The notes beneath the pieces are model-generated. The model did not search any database, had not been told where the DNA came from, and saw only the letters and a program-made list of their open reading frames with translations. DNA of 64,000 nt from Janthinobacterium agaricidamnosum (GTDB lineage Bacteria > Pseudomonadota > Gammaproteobacteria > Burkholderiales > Burkholderiaceae_D). A program made the translations under genes and the position numbers. Positions 1 to 9,377 of this stretch are shown here, piece by piece; the first letter of the stretch is position 1, and every line of letters begins with the position of its first letter. The DNA is taken from NCBI RefSeq assembly GCF_003667705.1, contig NZ_CP033019.1, positions 372,001 to 436,000 on the forward strand, written 5' to 3'.

Positions 1-323
1 ATCGTGTCTTGCGCCATCGAGATGACTTCATTGTTCATCTTGACGCCGGTCATGTAGGCGGCCATCGATGGCGCGCTGTCCGTCGTTTGCGCATCGTTCG
101 AGAACGTCTTGATGCGCGCCGTACGTTCCAGCGTATCCATCGTCAGGCTGCCGTCTTCGCCGTATTTGTAGATGCGCGACGCCGTCACGACGGACGGGCC
201 CATGCCGTCGCCGAGGAAGAAGATGACGTTCTTCGCGTCGGCGGCGTAGGCGCTGGCGACGCTGGCGGCCACGAGCGTGGTCAGCAAGGAGAGTTTCAGG
301 GCGGGTTTCAATGCGAGTTTCAT
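1..323 (-). CDS. Alkaline phosphatase (partial, C-terminus beyond window)
   Basis: This is the N-terminal ~107 residues of a periplasmic alkaline phosphatase; the gene runs off the left edge. The start ATG is the complement of 321-323. It opens with a signal peptide (about 28 residues, ending in an ASAYA-type site) and then AKNVIFFLGDGMG, the metal-binding Asp/Gly loop of the alkaline phosphatase superfamily, followed by a TDSAPSMAAYMTG segment that holds the nucleophile Ser. It lies 29 bp downstream of a second alkaline phosphatase on the same strand and shares 66 identical bases with it (15-80 versus 1475-1540), so the pair is a tandem duplication. Unlike its neighbour it has no lipobox. 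Confidence 0.9.
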   Translation of the reverse strand, partial: MKLALKPALKLSLLTTLVAASVASAYAADAKNVIFFLGDGMGPSVVTASRIYKYGEDGSLTMDTLERTARIKTFSNDAQTTDSAPSMAAYMTGVKMNNEVISMAQDT

Positions 324-352
324 GTGCTTGTCCAATTCTTGTCTCTTGGGGA

Positions 353-1804
353 TTACAGACCGCCGGCGGTCTTGACCAGGCCGAATACTTTGGTGTTGTC
401 GATGGTGCCCAGGAAGGTTTCCGAACCCTTGCCGATGGCGCCCAGGAAGACGTCGGTGCCGCCGTGGGTCTCGTTGCCTGCCGCCGTGCGGATCACCGCT
501 TCCTGGTGGTAGGAATTGGCGCTGGTGACGGTTTCATCGAGGCTGGCCATGGCGGCGCGGCTAGATTGTGTGCGGTTTTCGCCATTGCCGAAGCCGATGA
601 TCGAATACGGTGCGCCGTCCAGGTCTTTCTCGACCGCGCCGGTGACGTAGTTCTTCACCACGCCCAGCACGCCAGGGTTGCCGGCAGCCGTCTTGCCCGT
701 GCGCTTGGCGTAGCCGTTCAGCACCAGGGTATGGTCATGGTCGGCCGTGACGACGATCAGGGTATTGGCCAGGGTCGGATCGGTGAGCTTGGCTTTTTCG
801 ATGGCGGCCTTGATGGCGTTGTCGAACGCGACCGTGTCTTGCAGCGCTTTCTTGGCCGTCGTTTCGTGCAGCGCATGGTCGATGCGGCCGCCTTCGACCA
901 TCAGGAAGTAACCCTTCTTGTTCTTGGCCAGCACGTCCATGGCCTTGGTGGTCATTTCCGCCAAGCTAGGCTCCTTGGCCGCATCGCGGTCCAGGTCGTA
1001 GCTCATGTGGCTGGAAGTGAACACGCCGAACAAACGGTCGGTCTTGGCCGGATCGACGGCCTTGAAGTCGGTGGCGTTATTGGCGACCGTATAGCTCTTC
1101 GCTTTCAGTTCGGCCACCAGGTCGCGGTCGTCGGAACGCTTGCCGCCGCTCTTGAATGGCGTAAAGAATTGCGCGCCCCCACCGAGGACCACTTCCAGGC
1201 CGGTGGTGCCCAGGGCGCTGTTGTAGCCCGTGCCGCCTGGCACCAGGGCCGCGGCGATATCGTTTTCCAGGTCGCGGTGGCAGATGTGCGCGTAGGTCGC
1301 GGCCGGCGTGGCGTGCGTCACGCGCGCCGTGCTGACGACGCCGGCGGCAAAGCCCTTGGCCTTGGCCAGTTCCAGCAAGGTGGTGGCGGGCGTGCCGTTG
1401 CCGGTGCCGCATTTGTTGACCAGCTTGTTGCCGTTCGCATCCGTGCCCGGATCGATGGCGACCGTGTTGGCCGACATCGAGATGACTTCATTGTTCATCT
1501 TGACGCCGGTCATGTAGGCGGCCATCGATGGCGCGCTGTCGGTCACTTGCGCGTCGTTCGAGAACGTCTTGACGAAGGCCGTTTCCGGCAGGGTGTCCAT
1601 GGTCAGCGAACCGTCTTCGCCCACCGAATAGATGCGCGCGGCCGTCATGGTGGTCAGGCCCATGCCATCGCCGAGGAAGAAGATGACGTTTTTCGGCGGC
1701 GCTTCAGCCACTACCTCTTCTTTTTTTGCATCGCTGCCGCAGGCGGCCAGCATCAGGGTGATGGCGACGCTGCAGCCAGCGACGGAAATTTTTCTGCGTG
1801 TCAT
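353..1804 (-). CDS. Alkaline phosphatase, lipoprotein-type
   Basis: About 483-residue phosphomonoesterase of the PhoA superfamily. From the chosen ATG (complement of 1802-1804) the protein begins MTRRKISVAGC and has a lipobox-like LMLAAC, so it is probably membrane-anchored in the periplasm; an ATG 9 bp upstream (1813) is also possible. Visible motifs are NVIFFLGDGMG (metal site), TDSAPSMAAYMTG (nucleophile Ser), a GGRIDHALH segment and a TADHDHT segment (zinc ligands). A longer reading frame to 1897 would bury the signal peptide and is not favoured. It is first in a leftward pair with the truncated paralogue at 1-323 and diverges from the gene at 2074. Possible PhoB half-sites lie upstream at about 1854-1890. 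Confidence 0.92.
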   Translation of the reverse strand: MTRRKISVAGCSVAITLMLAACGSDAKKEEVVAEAPPKNVIFFLGDGMGLTTMTAARIYSVGEDGSLTMDTLPETAFVKTFSNDAQVTDSAPSMAAYMTGVKMNNEVISMSANTVAIDPGTDANGNKLVNKCGTGNGTPATTLLELAKAKGFAAGVVSTARVTHATPAATYAHICHRDLENDIAAALVPGGTGYNSALGTTGLEVVLGGGAQFFTPFKSGGKRSDDRDLVAELKAKSYTVANNATDFKAVDPAKTDRLFGVFTSSHMSYDLDRDAAKEPSLAEMTTKAMDVLAKNKKGYFLMVEGGRIDHALHETTAKKALQDTVAFDNAIKAAIEKAKLTDPTLANTLIVVTADHDHTLVLNGYAKRTGKTAAGNPGVLGVVKNYVTGAVEKDLDGAPYSIIGFGNGENRTQSSRAAMASLDETVTSANSYHQEAVIRTAAGNETHGGTDVFLGAIGKGSETFLGTIDNTKVFGLVKTAGGL

Positions 1805-1853
1805 GTGGTTCATCCGGCTAGGTTTGAAAGAGCTAGCAAGATAGCAATCCAAT

Positions 1854-1890
1854 GTGACACCCTCATGACGCTGTGACATGTTTTGTGACG
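1854..1890 (-). promoter_or_regulatory. Possible PhoB-box-like repeats upstream of alkaline phosphatase
   Basis: The forward strand has GTGACA (1854), ATGACG (1865), GTGACA (1873) and GTGACG (1885). The first two are 11 bp apart, the spacing of PhoB direct repeats, and resemble the reverse complement of the TGTCAT half-site. The match is only about 5 of 7 per half-site, and the later repeats are not in 11-bp register. The location, about 50 bp upstream of a phosphatase start, is what makes it plausible. Confidence 0.3.
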
Positions 1891-1892
1891 GC

Positions 1893-1916
1893 GCCACACC
1901 GCCGCAGCGGTGTGGC
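1893..1916. repeat. Perfect 10-bp stem-loop in divergent intergenic region
   Basis: GCCACACCGC (1893-1902) and GCGGTGTGGC (1907-1916) are perfect inverted repeats around a CGCA tetraloop, between the divergent phosphatase and MBL-fold genes. Only three Ts follow, so it is a weak terminator at best. Confidence 0.5.
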
Positions 1917-2073
1917 TTTCGCGTACGTCTACGCCGGAAAAATACACCGTCGCATGCCCGACATCGGTATATTGCATCGAAATAAGCAACAAACTATTGC
2001 GTTTTAACGGGTTTTTCTACCGAATCAAGCAACGTAAGATGCCGTCATCCCAATCATTTTGTGAAGGCAGATC

Positions 2074-2943
2074 ATGTTCTCCAAATCCATCAGCAGCGTT
2101 CTTGTTTCCACCCTGTTTGCCGCCGGCGCCGCTTCTGCCGCCGCCAGCGCTCCCTTGAGCCTGGAAGTCTTCAACCCGGGCGAAGCGGCGATTTTCCCCG
2201 TCGCTTCCGTGCTGGTGGCGGGCAAGCATGACGCCGTGCTGATCGACGCGCAGTTTTCGCGCGCCGAAGCGCAAAAGCTGGTGGAGAAGATCCGCGCCAG
2301 CGGCAAGAAACTGACGACGGTCTATATCAGCCATAGCGACCCCGATTTTTACTTTGGCCTCGACGTGATCAAGGCAGCCTTCCCACAGGCAAAGATCGTT
2401 GCCACGCCGGAAACGGTGGCCGAGATCCGCCGCAAGGCTGACGCCAAGGTCGCCTACTGGGGGCCTATCCTGAAAGACAATGCGCCGCACGGCATCGTCA
2501 TTCCCGAAGCCTTGAAAGGCAAGCGCATCAGCCTGGAAGGCCAGTCGCTCGATATCGCCGGCCCGACGCCAGCGCGCACCTATGTGTGGATTCCATCGAT
2601 CAAGGCCGTCGTCGGCGGCGTGGTGCTGTTTGGTAACTTGCACGTGTGGACGGCCGATACGCAAAGCCTGCAATCGCGCCAGGACTGGCTCAAGACGCTC
2701 GACGGCATCGCGGCGCTGCAGCCCGTCACCGTCGTGCCTGGCCACTTCAAGGTCGGTTCGCCCCTGACGCCCGACAGCATCGGTTTTACGCGCGACTACC
2801 TGGTGACGTTCGAAGCGGAAACGGCGAAGGCCGCCAATTCGGCCGCCCTGATCGCCGCCATGAAACAGCACTACCCGCAACTCGGCCTCGATGGCGCTTT
2901 AGAAACGAGCGCCAAGGTGGCAAAGGGTGAAATGCAATGGTAA
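2074..2943 (+). CDS. Secreted MBL-fold metallo-hydrolase-like protein with degenerate metal motif
   Basis: The 289-residue protein has a signal peptide (MFSKSISSVLVSTLFAAGAA, then an SAAASA-type cleavage region) and a metallo-beta-lactamase-like fold. Where the family has HxHxDH, it has HSDPDF (His87, Asp89, Asp91, Phe92), so two of the metal-binding histidines are replaced. The later PGHFKVG segment keeps the conserved GH. The ATG is preceded by a GAAGGCAG Shine-Dalgarno sequence. Its end overlaps the next gene by 7 bp, so the two are probably co-translated. The substrate is unknown; it could bind metal atypically or have lost hydrolase activity. Confidence 0.85.
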   Translation: MFSKSISSVLVSTLFAAGAASAAASAPLSLEVFNPGEAAIFPVASVLVAGKHDAVLIDAQFSRAEAQKLVEKIRASGKKLTTVYISHSDPDFYFGLDVIKAAFPQAKIVATPETVAEIRRKADAKVAYWGPILKDNAPHGIVIPEALKGKRISLEGQSLDIAGPTPARTYVWIPSIKAVVGGVVLFGNLHVWTADTQSLQSRQDWLKTLDGIAALQPVTVVPGHFKVGSPLTPDSIGFTRDYLVTFEAETAKAANSAALIAAMKQHYPQLGLDGALETSAKVAKGEMQW

Positions 2944-3614
2944 GCGGCAAGGCCGGCATGCCCACATTGCACTACATTTTCGACCCCCTGTGCGGCTGGT
3001 GCTACGGCGCGGCGCCGCTGGTCGAGGCGGCGCGCGCCGTGCCCGGCCTGACGGTGGCTTTCCACGGCGGCGGCATGATGACGGGCAGCAATCGCCGCCA
3101 GATCACGCCCGCCTGGCGCGGCTATGTGCTGCCGCACGACCGGCGCATCGAGCAAATGTCGGGCCAGCCCTTCGGCGACGCCTATATCAACGGCTTGCTG
3201 AACGACACGACGGCCATGATGGATTCCGAGCCGCCGATCACGGCCATCCTGGCGGCTGAATCGCTGGCCGGCAAGGGCCTGGACATGCTGCAGCGCGTGC
3301 AGCGCGCCCATTACGTGGACGGCTTGCGCATCGCCGACGTGCCCGTGCTGGTGTCCTTGGCGCAAGAGCTGGGCATGGACGGGGCCGCATTCGGGGCGGA
3401 ATATGCCCGGCAGGCGGGCGCTGCCACGCAACAGCACATCGACGCCAGCCGGGCCCTGCTGGCGCGGGTGGGCGGGCAGGGCTTTCCCACGTTCGTGCTC
3501 GACGATGGCAGCGGCAAGCTGTCCGTGATCGATATCGGCGGCTTCCTGGGCCAGCCTGCGAAGTTGCAGGCGGAACTCGGCGGCGTGTGCGACGCTCACG
3601 GCTGTGCATTGTAA
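2937..3614 (+). CDS. DsbA family oxidoreductase-like protein
   Basis: 225-residue thioredoxin-fold protein of the DsbA/FrnE type. The CGWC motif (Cys19-Cys22) sits in an FDPLCGWCYG segment near the N-terminus, followed by a long helical insertion and a C-terminal FPTFVLDDG strand that contains the cis-proline typical of thioredoxin folds. No signal peptide is visible, so it probably acts in the cytoplasm, either as a disulfide oxidoreductase or as a glutathione-dependent isomerase-like enzyme. It overlaps the MBL-fold gene by 7 bp. An alternative ATG at 2958 (MPTLHYIFD) starts right at the fold. Confidence 0.85.
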   Translation: MVSGKAGMPTLHYIFDPLCGWCYGAAPLVEAARAVPGLTVAFHGGGMMTGSNRRQITPAWRGYVLPHDRRIEQMSGQPFGDAYINGLLNDTTAMMDSEPPITAILAAESLAGKGLDMLQRVQRAHYVDGLRIADVPVLVSLAQELGMDGAAFGAEYARQAGAATQQHIDASRALLARVGGQGFPTFVLDDGSGKLSVIDIGGFLGQPAKLQAELGGVCDAHGCAL

Positions 3615-3636
3615 ATAGCTATCGGTTCGATAAAAT
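3609..3636 (+). promoter_or_regulatory. Candidate sigma-70 promoter of catalase
   Basis: TTGTAA (3609-3614) and TAAAAT (3631-3636) are separated by 16 bp. The predicted transcription start near 3643 would fall at the first base of the inverted repeat described next, so the catalase mRNA would begin with that structure. The box matches are moderate and this is inference. Confidence 0.45.
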
Positions 3637-3642
3637 CAATTA

Positions 3643-3704
3643 GCTTTTCCTTTGTTGTTGACCTCGTTACACTAGGTTTCATCAGTCAACAACGAAGGAA
3701 AAGC
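3643..3704 (+). promoter_or_regulatory. Long inverted repeat covering the catalase ribosome-binding site
   Basis: GCTTTTCCTTTGTTGTTGAC (3643-3662) and GTCAACAACGAAGGAAAAGC (3685-3704) are inverted repeats matching at 19 of 20 positions, with the single mismatch able to form G-U in RNA, around a 22-nt loop. The right arm holds the GAAGGAAA Shine-Dalgarno sequence that ends 5-6 nt before the catalase ATG at 3709. As RNA it would hide the ribosome-binding site; as DNA it could be an operator for a dimeric regulator. Confidence 0.75.
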
Positions 3705-3708
3705 AGTC

Positions 3709-5172
3709 ATGAGTCAACAGCCGCCATTCAGTACCGCCTCGGGCATCCCCGTCGCCGACAACCAGAACTCCATCAGCGCCGGCCCCCGCGGCCCCTTGCT
3801 GCTGCAAGACTTCCACCTGATCGAAAAACTCCAGCATTTCAACCGCGAGCGCATCCCCGAGCGCGTGGTGCACGCCAAAGGCTCGGGCGCCTACGGCACC
3901 TTTACCGTCACGCACGATATTTCCCGTTACACCAAGGCCAGGCTGTTCAGTGAAGTGGGCAAGCAGACGGCCACCTTCGCCCGCTTTTCCACCGTCGGCG
4001 GCGAACGCGGCAGTGCAGACACGGAACGCGACCCGCGCGGCTTCGCCGTGCGTTTCTATACGGAAGAGGGCAACTGGGACCTGGTCGGCAACAACACGCC
4101 GATGTTCTTCATCAAGGACCCGATCAAGTTCCCCGATTTCGTCCACACGCAAAAGCGCGATCCGCAAAGCAACCTGAAATCGGCCGAGATGATGTTCGAC
4201 TTCTGGAGCCATGCGCCGGAAAGCCTGCACCAGGTCACCATGCTGTTCTCGGACCGGGGCACGCCGGACGGCTACCGCCACATGGATGGCTTCGGCAGCC
4301 ATACGTATAGCCTGATCAATGCGGACGGCCAGCGTGTGTACGTGAAATGGCACTTCAAGACGCGCCAGGGCATCAAGAATTTGCCTGCGGCGGAGGCGGG
4401 CCGCCTGGCCGGTGCCGATCCCGACTACGCCCAGCGCGACCTGTTCGGCGCCATCGAACGCGGCGATTTCCCCCAGTGGGAAGTCAAGCTGCAGGTGGCG
4501 ACGCAGGAGCAACTCGATGCCTGGGAGCAGCGCACGGGCTGGAACCCGTTCGACCTGACGAAGGTGTGGCCGCACGCGGATTTCCCGCTGTTGCCCGTCG
4601 GTATTTTCGAGCTGAACCGCAATCCGGACAATTACCATGCGGAAGTCGAGCAGGCCGCCTTTTCGCCGGCCAACGCCGTGCCCGGCATGGGATACTCGCC
4701 GGACAAGATGCTGCAAGGCCGCTTGTTCGCCTACCACGACGCCCAGCTGTACCGCGTCGGCACGAACCACCAGCATTTGCCCGTGAATGCGGCGCGCTGC
4801 CCCTTCCATAACCAGCAGCGCGACGGCGGCATGGCGATCCACAATGGCAGTTCTGCGCAGAATTACGCGAACGTGGCGGCGGCGGGCACGCAGCCGCAAG
4901 GGCTGGGCCATGGCGAGCCGGCGCTGGCGCTGGCTGGCGGCGCGGCCCGCTACGATGGGCGCGGCGTGGAAGACGATTACACGCAAGCCGGCAATCTGTT
5001 TCGCTTGATGTCGGCCCAGGCCAGGCAAAACCTGTTCGACAACCTGGCCGGCCCCCTGAGTCAGGTGCGGCCGGAAACCTTGCAGCGTCAGCTCGCTCAC
5101 TTCGACCAGGCCGACCCAGCCTACGGCGCCGGCGTGCGGGCCGCCTTGCAGGCCCGCGGCGTGGCACTGTAA
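3709..5172 (+). CDS. katA: Monofunctional heme catalase
   Basis: 487-residue small-subunit (clade 3 length) catalase that dismutates hydrogen peroxide. Catalytic His55 lies in the VVHAKGSGAYG segment, the active-site Asn in VGNNTPMFF (Asn128/129), and the proximal heme ligand Tyr342 in RLFAYHDAQLYR. The RFSTVGGERGSADTERDPRG block is the family signature. No signal peptide is seen, so it is cytoplasmic. The gene stands alone, with its own candidate promoter and a leader inverted repeat upstream and a hairpin terminator just after the stop. The symbol is assigned by family; other catalase genes may exist elsewhere. Confidence 0.96.
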   Translation: MSQQPPFSTASGIPVADNQNSISAGPRGPLLLQDFHLIEKLQHFNRERIPERVVHAKGSGAYGTFTVTHDISRYTKARLFSEVGKQTATFARFSTVGGERGSADTERDPRGFAVRFYTEEGNWDLVGNNTPMFFIKDPIKFPDFVHTQKRDPQSNLKSAEMMFDFWSHAPESLHQVTMLFSDRGTPDGYRHMDGFGSHTYSLINADGQRVYVKWHFKTRQGIKNLPAAEAGRLAGADPDYAQRDLFGAIERGDFPQWEVKLQVATQEQLDAWEQRTGWNPFDLTKVWPHADFPLLPVGIFELNRNPDNYHAEVEQAAFSPANAVPGMGYSPDKMLQGRLFAYHDAQLYRVGTNHQHLPVNAARCPFHNQQRDGGMAIHNGSSAQNYANVAAAGTQPQGLGHGEPALALAGGAARYDGRGVEDDYTQAGNLFRLMSAQARQNLFDNLAGPLSQVRPETLQRQLAHFDQADPAYGAGVRAALQARGVAL

Positions 5173-5182
5173 TTGTGTGTGG

Positions 5183-5212
5183 CAGGCGGAATAAGCTGGT
5201 TCCGCCTGTTTG
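5183..5212 (+). terminator. Terminator after catalase
   Basis: CAGGCGGAA (5183-5191) and TTCCGCCTG (5200-5208) form a perfect 9-bp stem with an 8-nt loop, followed by a short TTT run. It begins 10 bp after the catalase stop codon. Confidence 0.6.
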
Positions 5213-5350
5213 ATGCAGCACAAATGAGAGCTTATTAGAGTTGGATGCTAAATATTGCCGTATGGACATATTTGCCTTCCATGCGTAGACTTGTCGGTCT
5301 GATGATCGCGCCGCCTTCCTGGCGGCGTCCTGACTAGAAAGTCTTGCAAT

Positions 5351-5734
5351 ATGAATATGGCGAAGCTGTGCGTGCATGGGGACGACCCCACGCTCAAATC
5401 CATCCTCGAAGTCTTGCCTACCGATCCGGAGCGGCAATGGCGCAAGGGCGAGGCGAAGGGCGCGAATCGCGTGCATCTCGATTCCGGCTTCGACGTGCTG
5501 ATCGCGCAAGCGCCCAAATCGCAAGTGTTGCCCTCGCGCATACGCAGCTACCTGGCCGAATGCCGTTCGCGCGGCGTGACGTTCACCATGCCGCGCATCG
5601 TGGCCGAGCTGCAACTGGAGCTGAATGGCGACGACACGGTCGACGCGCCGCTCGACTTGAGCCTGGCCGACATGCAGCACCTGACGGAAATGGGCATCAG
5701 CCTGAGCCTGGTGACGCGCTGCGCCGCAGCCTGA
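5351..5734 (+). CDS. DUF4279-like hypothetical protein
   Basis: 127-residue soluble protein without signal peptide. It starts with a short beta strand (KLCVHGDDPTLKSI) and a PTDPERQWRKGE segment, then ends with a LTEMGISLSLVTR strand; this order resembles DUF4279 proteins, whose function is not known to me. ATG 5357 is an alternative start. It stands alone after catalase and converges on the leftward ABC/peptidase gene, sharing its terminator. The family assignment is from pattern recognition only. Confidence 0.7.
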   Translation: MNMAKLCVHGDDPTLKSILEVLPTDPERQWRKGEAKGANRVHLDSGFDVLIAQAPKSQVLPSRIRSYLAECRSRGVTFTMPRIVAELQLELNGDDTVDAPLDLSLADMQHLTEMGISLSLVTRCAAA

Positions 5735-5750
5735 TTCCCGTGTGACACGC

Positions 5751-5786
5751 AAAAAAATGGCCGCCCATCAACGGGCGGCCATTTTT
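5751..5786. terminator. Bidirectional terminator between convergent genes
   Basis: ATGGCCGCCC (5757-5766) pairs with GGGCGGCCAT (5773-5782) around a 6-nt loop. An A-run (5751-5757) and a T-run (5782-5786) flank it, so it can stop transcription in both directions between the DUF4279-like gene and the ABC/M1 fusion gene. Confidence 0.9.
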
Positions 5787-5788
5787 CG

Positions 5789-8700
5789 TCATGGCTCGTC
5801 GAGCTCGACGGTGACCATATTGTCATCGGGCTTGCGGTCGATCAGCTTGTTGTCAGGATCGATGCCCGCCTTGCCGGGGCGGCTGCCGACGATGACGGTG
5901 TAGCTCGCTTCACGGGCCGTCATGCGCAGGCGTTCGCGCAGCAGCGGATGGCCATTCGCGTCGTCGACGCCGATCTCGATCCAGTCATGCAGCGGCGCGT
6001 CGTGTTCCTCGCCCTGTTCGCCGGCCGTCAATTTGCTTGCCTGCACCTTCATGGTGACGGCGTACTTGCCATCGCTGCGTTTCTTGGCCGTGGCCGACAG
6101 GGCGCGGTTGTCGAACAGCACGATTTTCTCGAACAGGTCGTCGATCAGGTAAGCCTGCTCGGGCGGCGTGACCTGGCGCAAGCCCTGGACCAGCGCCGTC
6201 ACGCTCGCATACGGCGGGCCTTTCTGGCCGTAGGTCTTGAGCAGCTCGCGCAGCACGCCGTTGACCTTGTCTTCGCCGATGATGTCTTGCAGCAAGTACA
6301 TAGCCAGGCTGCCCTTGTGATAGTGGATGTAGGCCTGGTTTTCATTCTCGGCCAGCGGCAATTCCTTCTTGCGTTCCTCGCTGCGCCCCATCAGGTATTG
6401 ATTCAGGTCATAGCGCAGGAAGCGGCGCATCTTGGCCGGTCCCACGGTCTTCTTCATCACCATCAGGGCCGAATATTCGGCCAGGGTTTCGCTGAGCACG
6501 GTGGCGCCCCGCGTATTGCCGCCCACCAGTTGATGCGCCCACCACTGGTGCGCCACTTCATGCGCCGTGATGTAGAACGGATAGTCGATGTCCTTCGGGT
6601 TCTTGTCGTCCACCTTGGCGATAAAACCCAGGCCTTCCGAGTACGGTATCGTGTTCGGGAACGATTGCGCAAACGTGGCGTAGCGGGGGAATTCGACGAT
6701 GCGCAGGATCTTGTGCTGGTAGGGGCCGAAGTTCTTCGTGTAGTACTCGAGCGCTTCCTTGCTGCCGCGCACGAAACGCTCGAGGTTGTATTCATGGCCA
6801 GGATGGTAATACACGTCGATGGCCACGTCTTGCCAGCGCTCGTGCTTGACGGCGTAGCGGGCCGACTGGAACGCATAGAAATTCAGGATCGGCTGGTCCA
6901 TCGTGTAATGGAAGTAATGGCGGCCCTTGGCGATCCAGTCGTTGTCCAGCATGCCCGGCGCGATGGCCGTCTGGCCGTCGACGGTGCTGACGGTGGCGTC
7001 AAAGTTGATGCGGTCGGCGTCGTTGCTGACGTAATTGTCGGCCAATCCCTTCGCATCGTCGCGTGGCAAGGCCCGTTCGCGCGCGGGCAAGCCGTGTTTC
7101 TTGCGGTCGCGCGGGTCCGTCAATTCCAGCTGCGGCTGGTAACCGATGTGCGGCAGCACGGCATTCGTGAAGAAAGTGCCGTTGGCCACCACGGGCGTGT
7201 CCTGGCCCAGGCCGAAGATGCCGCGCGGCGCATAGCGGATGTCGAAATCGAGGCCCAGGGTGGCGCCCGGCGCCAGCGGCGCGGCCAGGCGGTAGCTGTA
7301 AAAGCCCAGCTTGCCGTCATCGAGGCCGGGATGCACGCGCGTATCGAACCGCAGGCGCATGGTGGCCGTCGGGTCTTGCTGCACAAAAATGTGGCTGATC
7401 GGCAAGCTGGTCTTGTTTTGCAGCACATAGCGGCCCGTGACGGCCAGGGTGCGCTGCGCCGGGTAGATGGCCACGTCGAGTTTCACGTCGGTGATTCTCG
7501 GCTGCGGCGTGGCGGCAAACTTGCGGTACTGGCGCTCGATGCTGGCGCGGTCCGCATCGCGGGAAAATTCGGACTGGTAATCGTTGGCCACGTGGAAAAC
7601 GTAAAACAGCACGCCACCGGCGCCGACGAAGATCAGGGCGCCGCCGGCAAAGCTGGCCAGCACGCCATGCGTGAGGCCGTGGCGCGCCAGGCGCAGGCGG
7701 ATACGCCAGCTGTCCTGCGCGCCGCGGGGCCAGAACAGCAGCGACAGCACCGTCAGCATGACGGCCGCGCCGCTCCAGTACAGCAAGTACCAGCGCTCGC
7801 GCAACACAAAGTGGCCGGCGCCGTTCATGGCCGAATACACGACCTCCGGCGTGCTGCCGTACAGCAGCAGCGGGTCGCCCAGGCCCAGCGAGGAAAAGCT
7901 GATGCTGGCGATGTGGTACAGAATCATGGCGAAATACGCCAGGTATTTCTGATTGATCAGCACTTGCACGAAGATGGCCAGCACGGCGACCAGCGCATAG
8001 TAGGGCAGGTGCGACAGGAACAGCGATTCCAGGTACAGGCCGGGATCGAGGCGGTAATAGCCCTTGAAGACCTGGATCGACATGCCGCACAGCATGATGA
8101 CCAGGCTCAGCAAAGCTTGCAGGCCGACCAGCGCACACAGTTTCGACAGCAGGGGCAGCCAGTTCGGCACGGGCAGGGCGTCGAGCATCAGATACGTGCC
8201 CGCTTCCCGTTCGCGCCACACCAGCTCGCCCGCGTAGAAGGTGGTAATGATCAGCATGAACAGGGCGAACGAGGCGCTGACCATGTCCAGCACCTTTTCC
8301 GTCACGGGATAGGTATTCGTGCCGTACATGGAACCCATGTCCAGCGCGCCCGCATACATGGTCAGCACGCCGGCCAGCACGATGACGACGAAATAGATGT
8401 TCTTGATGGTTTCGCGCAGGTTCAGCCAGCTCATCTTGACGAGCAGGGCGGCCAGGTTGCGCTGCGCGAAGTCCGGCGTTTCCTGCGTGGACAGCGAAGC
8501 GTTCGACAGGCGCTGCGGCGCCTCGCCCTCGCTGCGGCGCCGGGTGGCGCCCGCGTCCGTCGTCGCGTGGAACTGGAAGCGCCAGTAGCCGAGCAGCAAC
8601 GCCACGAGGGCGAAGCCGGACCAGATGGCGCGGTTCAGCAGGTATACGCCTTCCAGCGTCACCAGGCGCGTGTTGCGTTCCGCGTTCGGCCAGTATTCCG

Positions 8701-9367
8701 TCAGGCGTATCAGCGCCGTGGTGCCGAAAGGATCGATCAGGGCGGCCAGGGTCTTGTAGTCGAGGTCGCGCGCCAGCGACGGCGCTACCAGGTAGCCGAT
8801 CAGCATGACCACCGAGCTGATGTACACGGGCAGCATGCGCCGCGTCAGGGCCGCGATGACGAAGAAGATGGCGCCGAAGATGAACAGGTTGGGCAGCAGG
8901 GTAAAGACGTAGGGCATCAGGTAGGCCAGCGCCCGTTGCGGCCCCAGCCGTTCCGGGTCGATGCCGGGCAGCCAGGCGCCCAGCCAGGCGCCGATCACGA
9001 TGCTGGAAAACACCACCGCCAGCACCAGGTAGGCGCCGAGGAAGCGGCCGAAGACGTACTGGTATTTTTTGATCGGTGCGCTGAAAAAGAAATGCTGCAT
9101 GCCGTACTCGAAATCCTGCTGCACCGAGCGGCCCATCATGGCGGCCACCACCACGGCGCCGAAGCAGCCCAGCAGGCTGCACGTGAACGCCAGCGAACGG
9201 GGGGCGTTGATCAGGAACTTGCCGCCGAAACTGATGCTCGCTTCCTTGAAGACGCCGCCGGCGGCGGCCATCCACAGCATGGCCAGCGCCAGGAACATGG
9301 CGAAATACACCCAGGTCGACAGCAGCTTGAGCCGCTGTCGCGCTTCAAAGCGGGCGATGGCAAACAT
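5789..9367 (-). CDS. ABC-2 permease fused to M1 family aminopeptidase
   Basis: 1192-residue protein from the ATG at 9367, which has a GAGGGGG Shine-Dalgarno sequence and lies 10 bp after the upstream ATPase stop. The N-terminal ~600 residues hold two ABC-2 type blocks of membrane helices. The C-terminal ~550 residues are a gluzincin peptidase with HEVAHQWW (His936, Glu937, His940) and a downstream SETLAEYS Glu (Glu960); 19 residues separate the second His and this Glu, where classic M1 enzymes have 18. With the ATPase at 9378 it should form an exporter whose peptidase domain probably faces the periplasm. The substrate is unknown. A longer frame to 9415 overlaps the ATPase gene and is less likely. 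Confidence 0.93.
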   Translation of the reverse strand: MFAIARFEARQRLKLLSTWVYFAMFLALAMLWMAAAGGVFKEASISFGGKFLINAPRSLAFTCSLLGCFGAVVVAAMMGRSVQQDFEYGMQHFFFSAPIKKYQYVFGRFLGAYLVLAVVFSSIVIGAWLGAWLPGIDPERLGPQRALAYLMPYVFTLLPNLFIFGAIFFVIAALTRRMLPVYISSVVMLIGYLVAPSLARDLDYKTLAALIDPFGTTALIRLTEYWPNAERNTRLVTLEGVYLLNRAIWSGFALVALLLGYWRFQFHATTDAGATRRRSEGEAPQRLSNASLSTQETPDFAQRNLAALLVKMSWLNLRETIKNIYFVVIVLAGVLTMYAGALDMGSMYGTNTYPVTEKVLDMVSASFALFMLIITTFYAGELVWREREAGTYLMLDALPVPNWLPLLSKLCALVGLQALLSLVIMLCGMSIQVFKGYYRLDPGLYLESLFLSHLPYYALVAVLAIFVQVLINQKYLAYFAMILYHIASISFSSLGLGDPLLLYGSTPEVVYSAMNGAGHFVLRERWYLLYWSGAAVMLTVLSLLFWPRGAQDSWRIRLRLARHGLTHGVLASFAGGALIFVGAGGVLFYVFHVANDYQSEFSRDADRASIERQYRKFAATPQPRITDVKLDVAIYPAQRTLAVTGRYVLQNKTSLPISHIFVQQDPTATMRLRFDTRVHPGLDDGKLGFYSYRLAAPLAPGATLGLDFDIRYAPRGIFGLGQDTPVVANGTFFTNAVLPHIGYQPQLELTDPRDRKKHGLPARERALPRDDAKGLADNYVSNDADRINFDATVSTVDGQTAIAPGMLDNDWIAKGRHYFHYTMDQPILNFYAFQSARYAVKHERWQDVAIDVYYHPGHEYNLERFVRGSKEALEYYTKNFGPYQHKILRIVEFPRYATFAQSFPNTIPYSEGLGFIAKVDDKNPKDIDYPFYITAHEVAHQWWAHQLVGGNTRGATVLSETLAEYSALMVMKKTVGPAKMRRFLRYDLNQYLMGRSEERKKELPLAENENQAYIHYHKGSLAMYLLQDIIGEDKVNGVLRELLKTYGQKGPPYASVTALVQGLRQVTPPEQAYLIDDLFEKIVLFDNRALSATAKKRSDGKYAVTMKVQASKLTAGEQGEEHDAPLHDWIEIGVDDANGHPLLRERLRMTAREASYTVIVGSRPGKAGIDPDNKLIDRKPDDNMVTVELDEP

Positions 9368-9377
9368 GGCCGCCCCC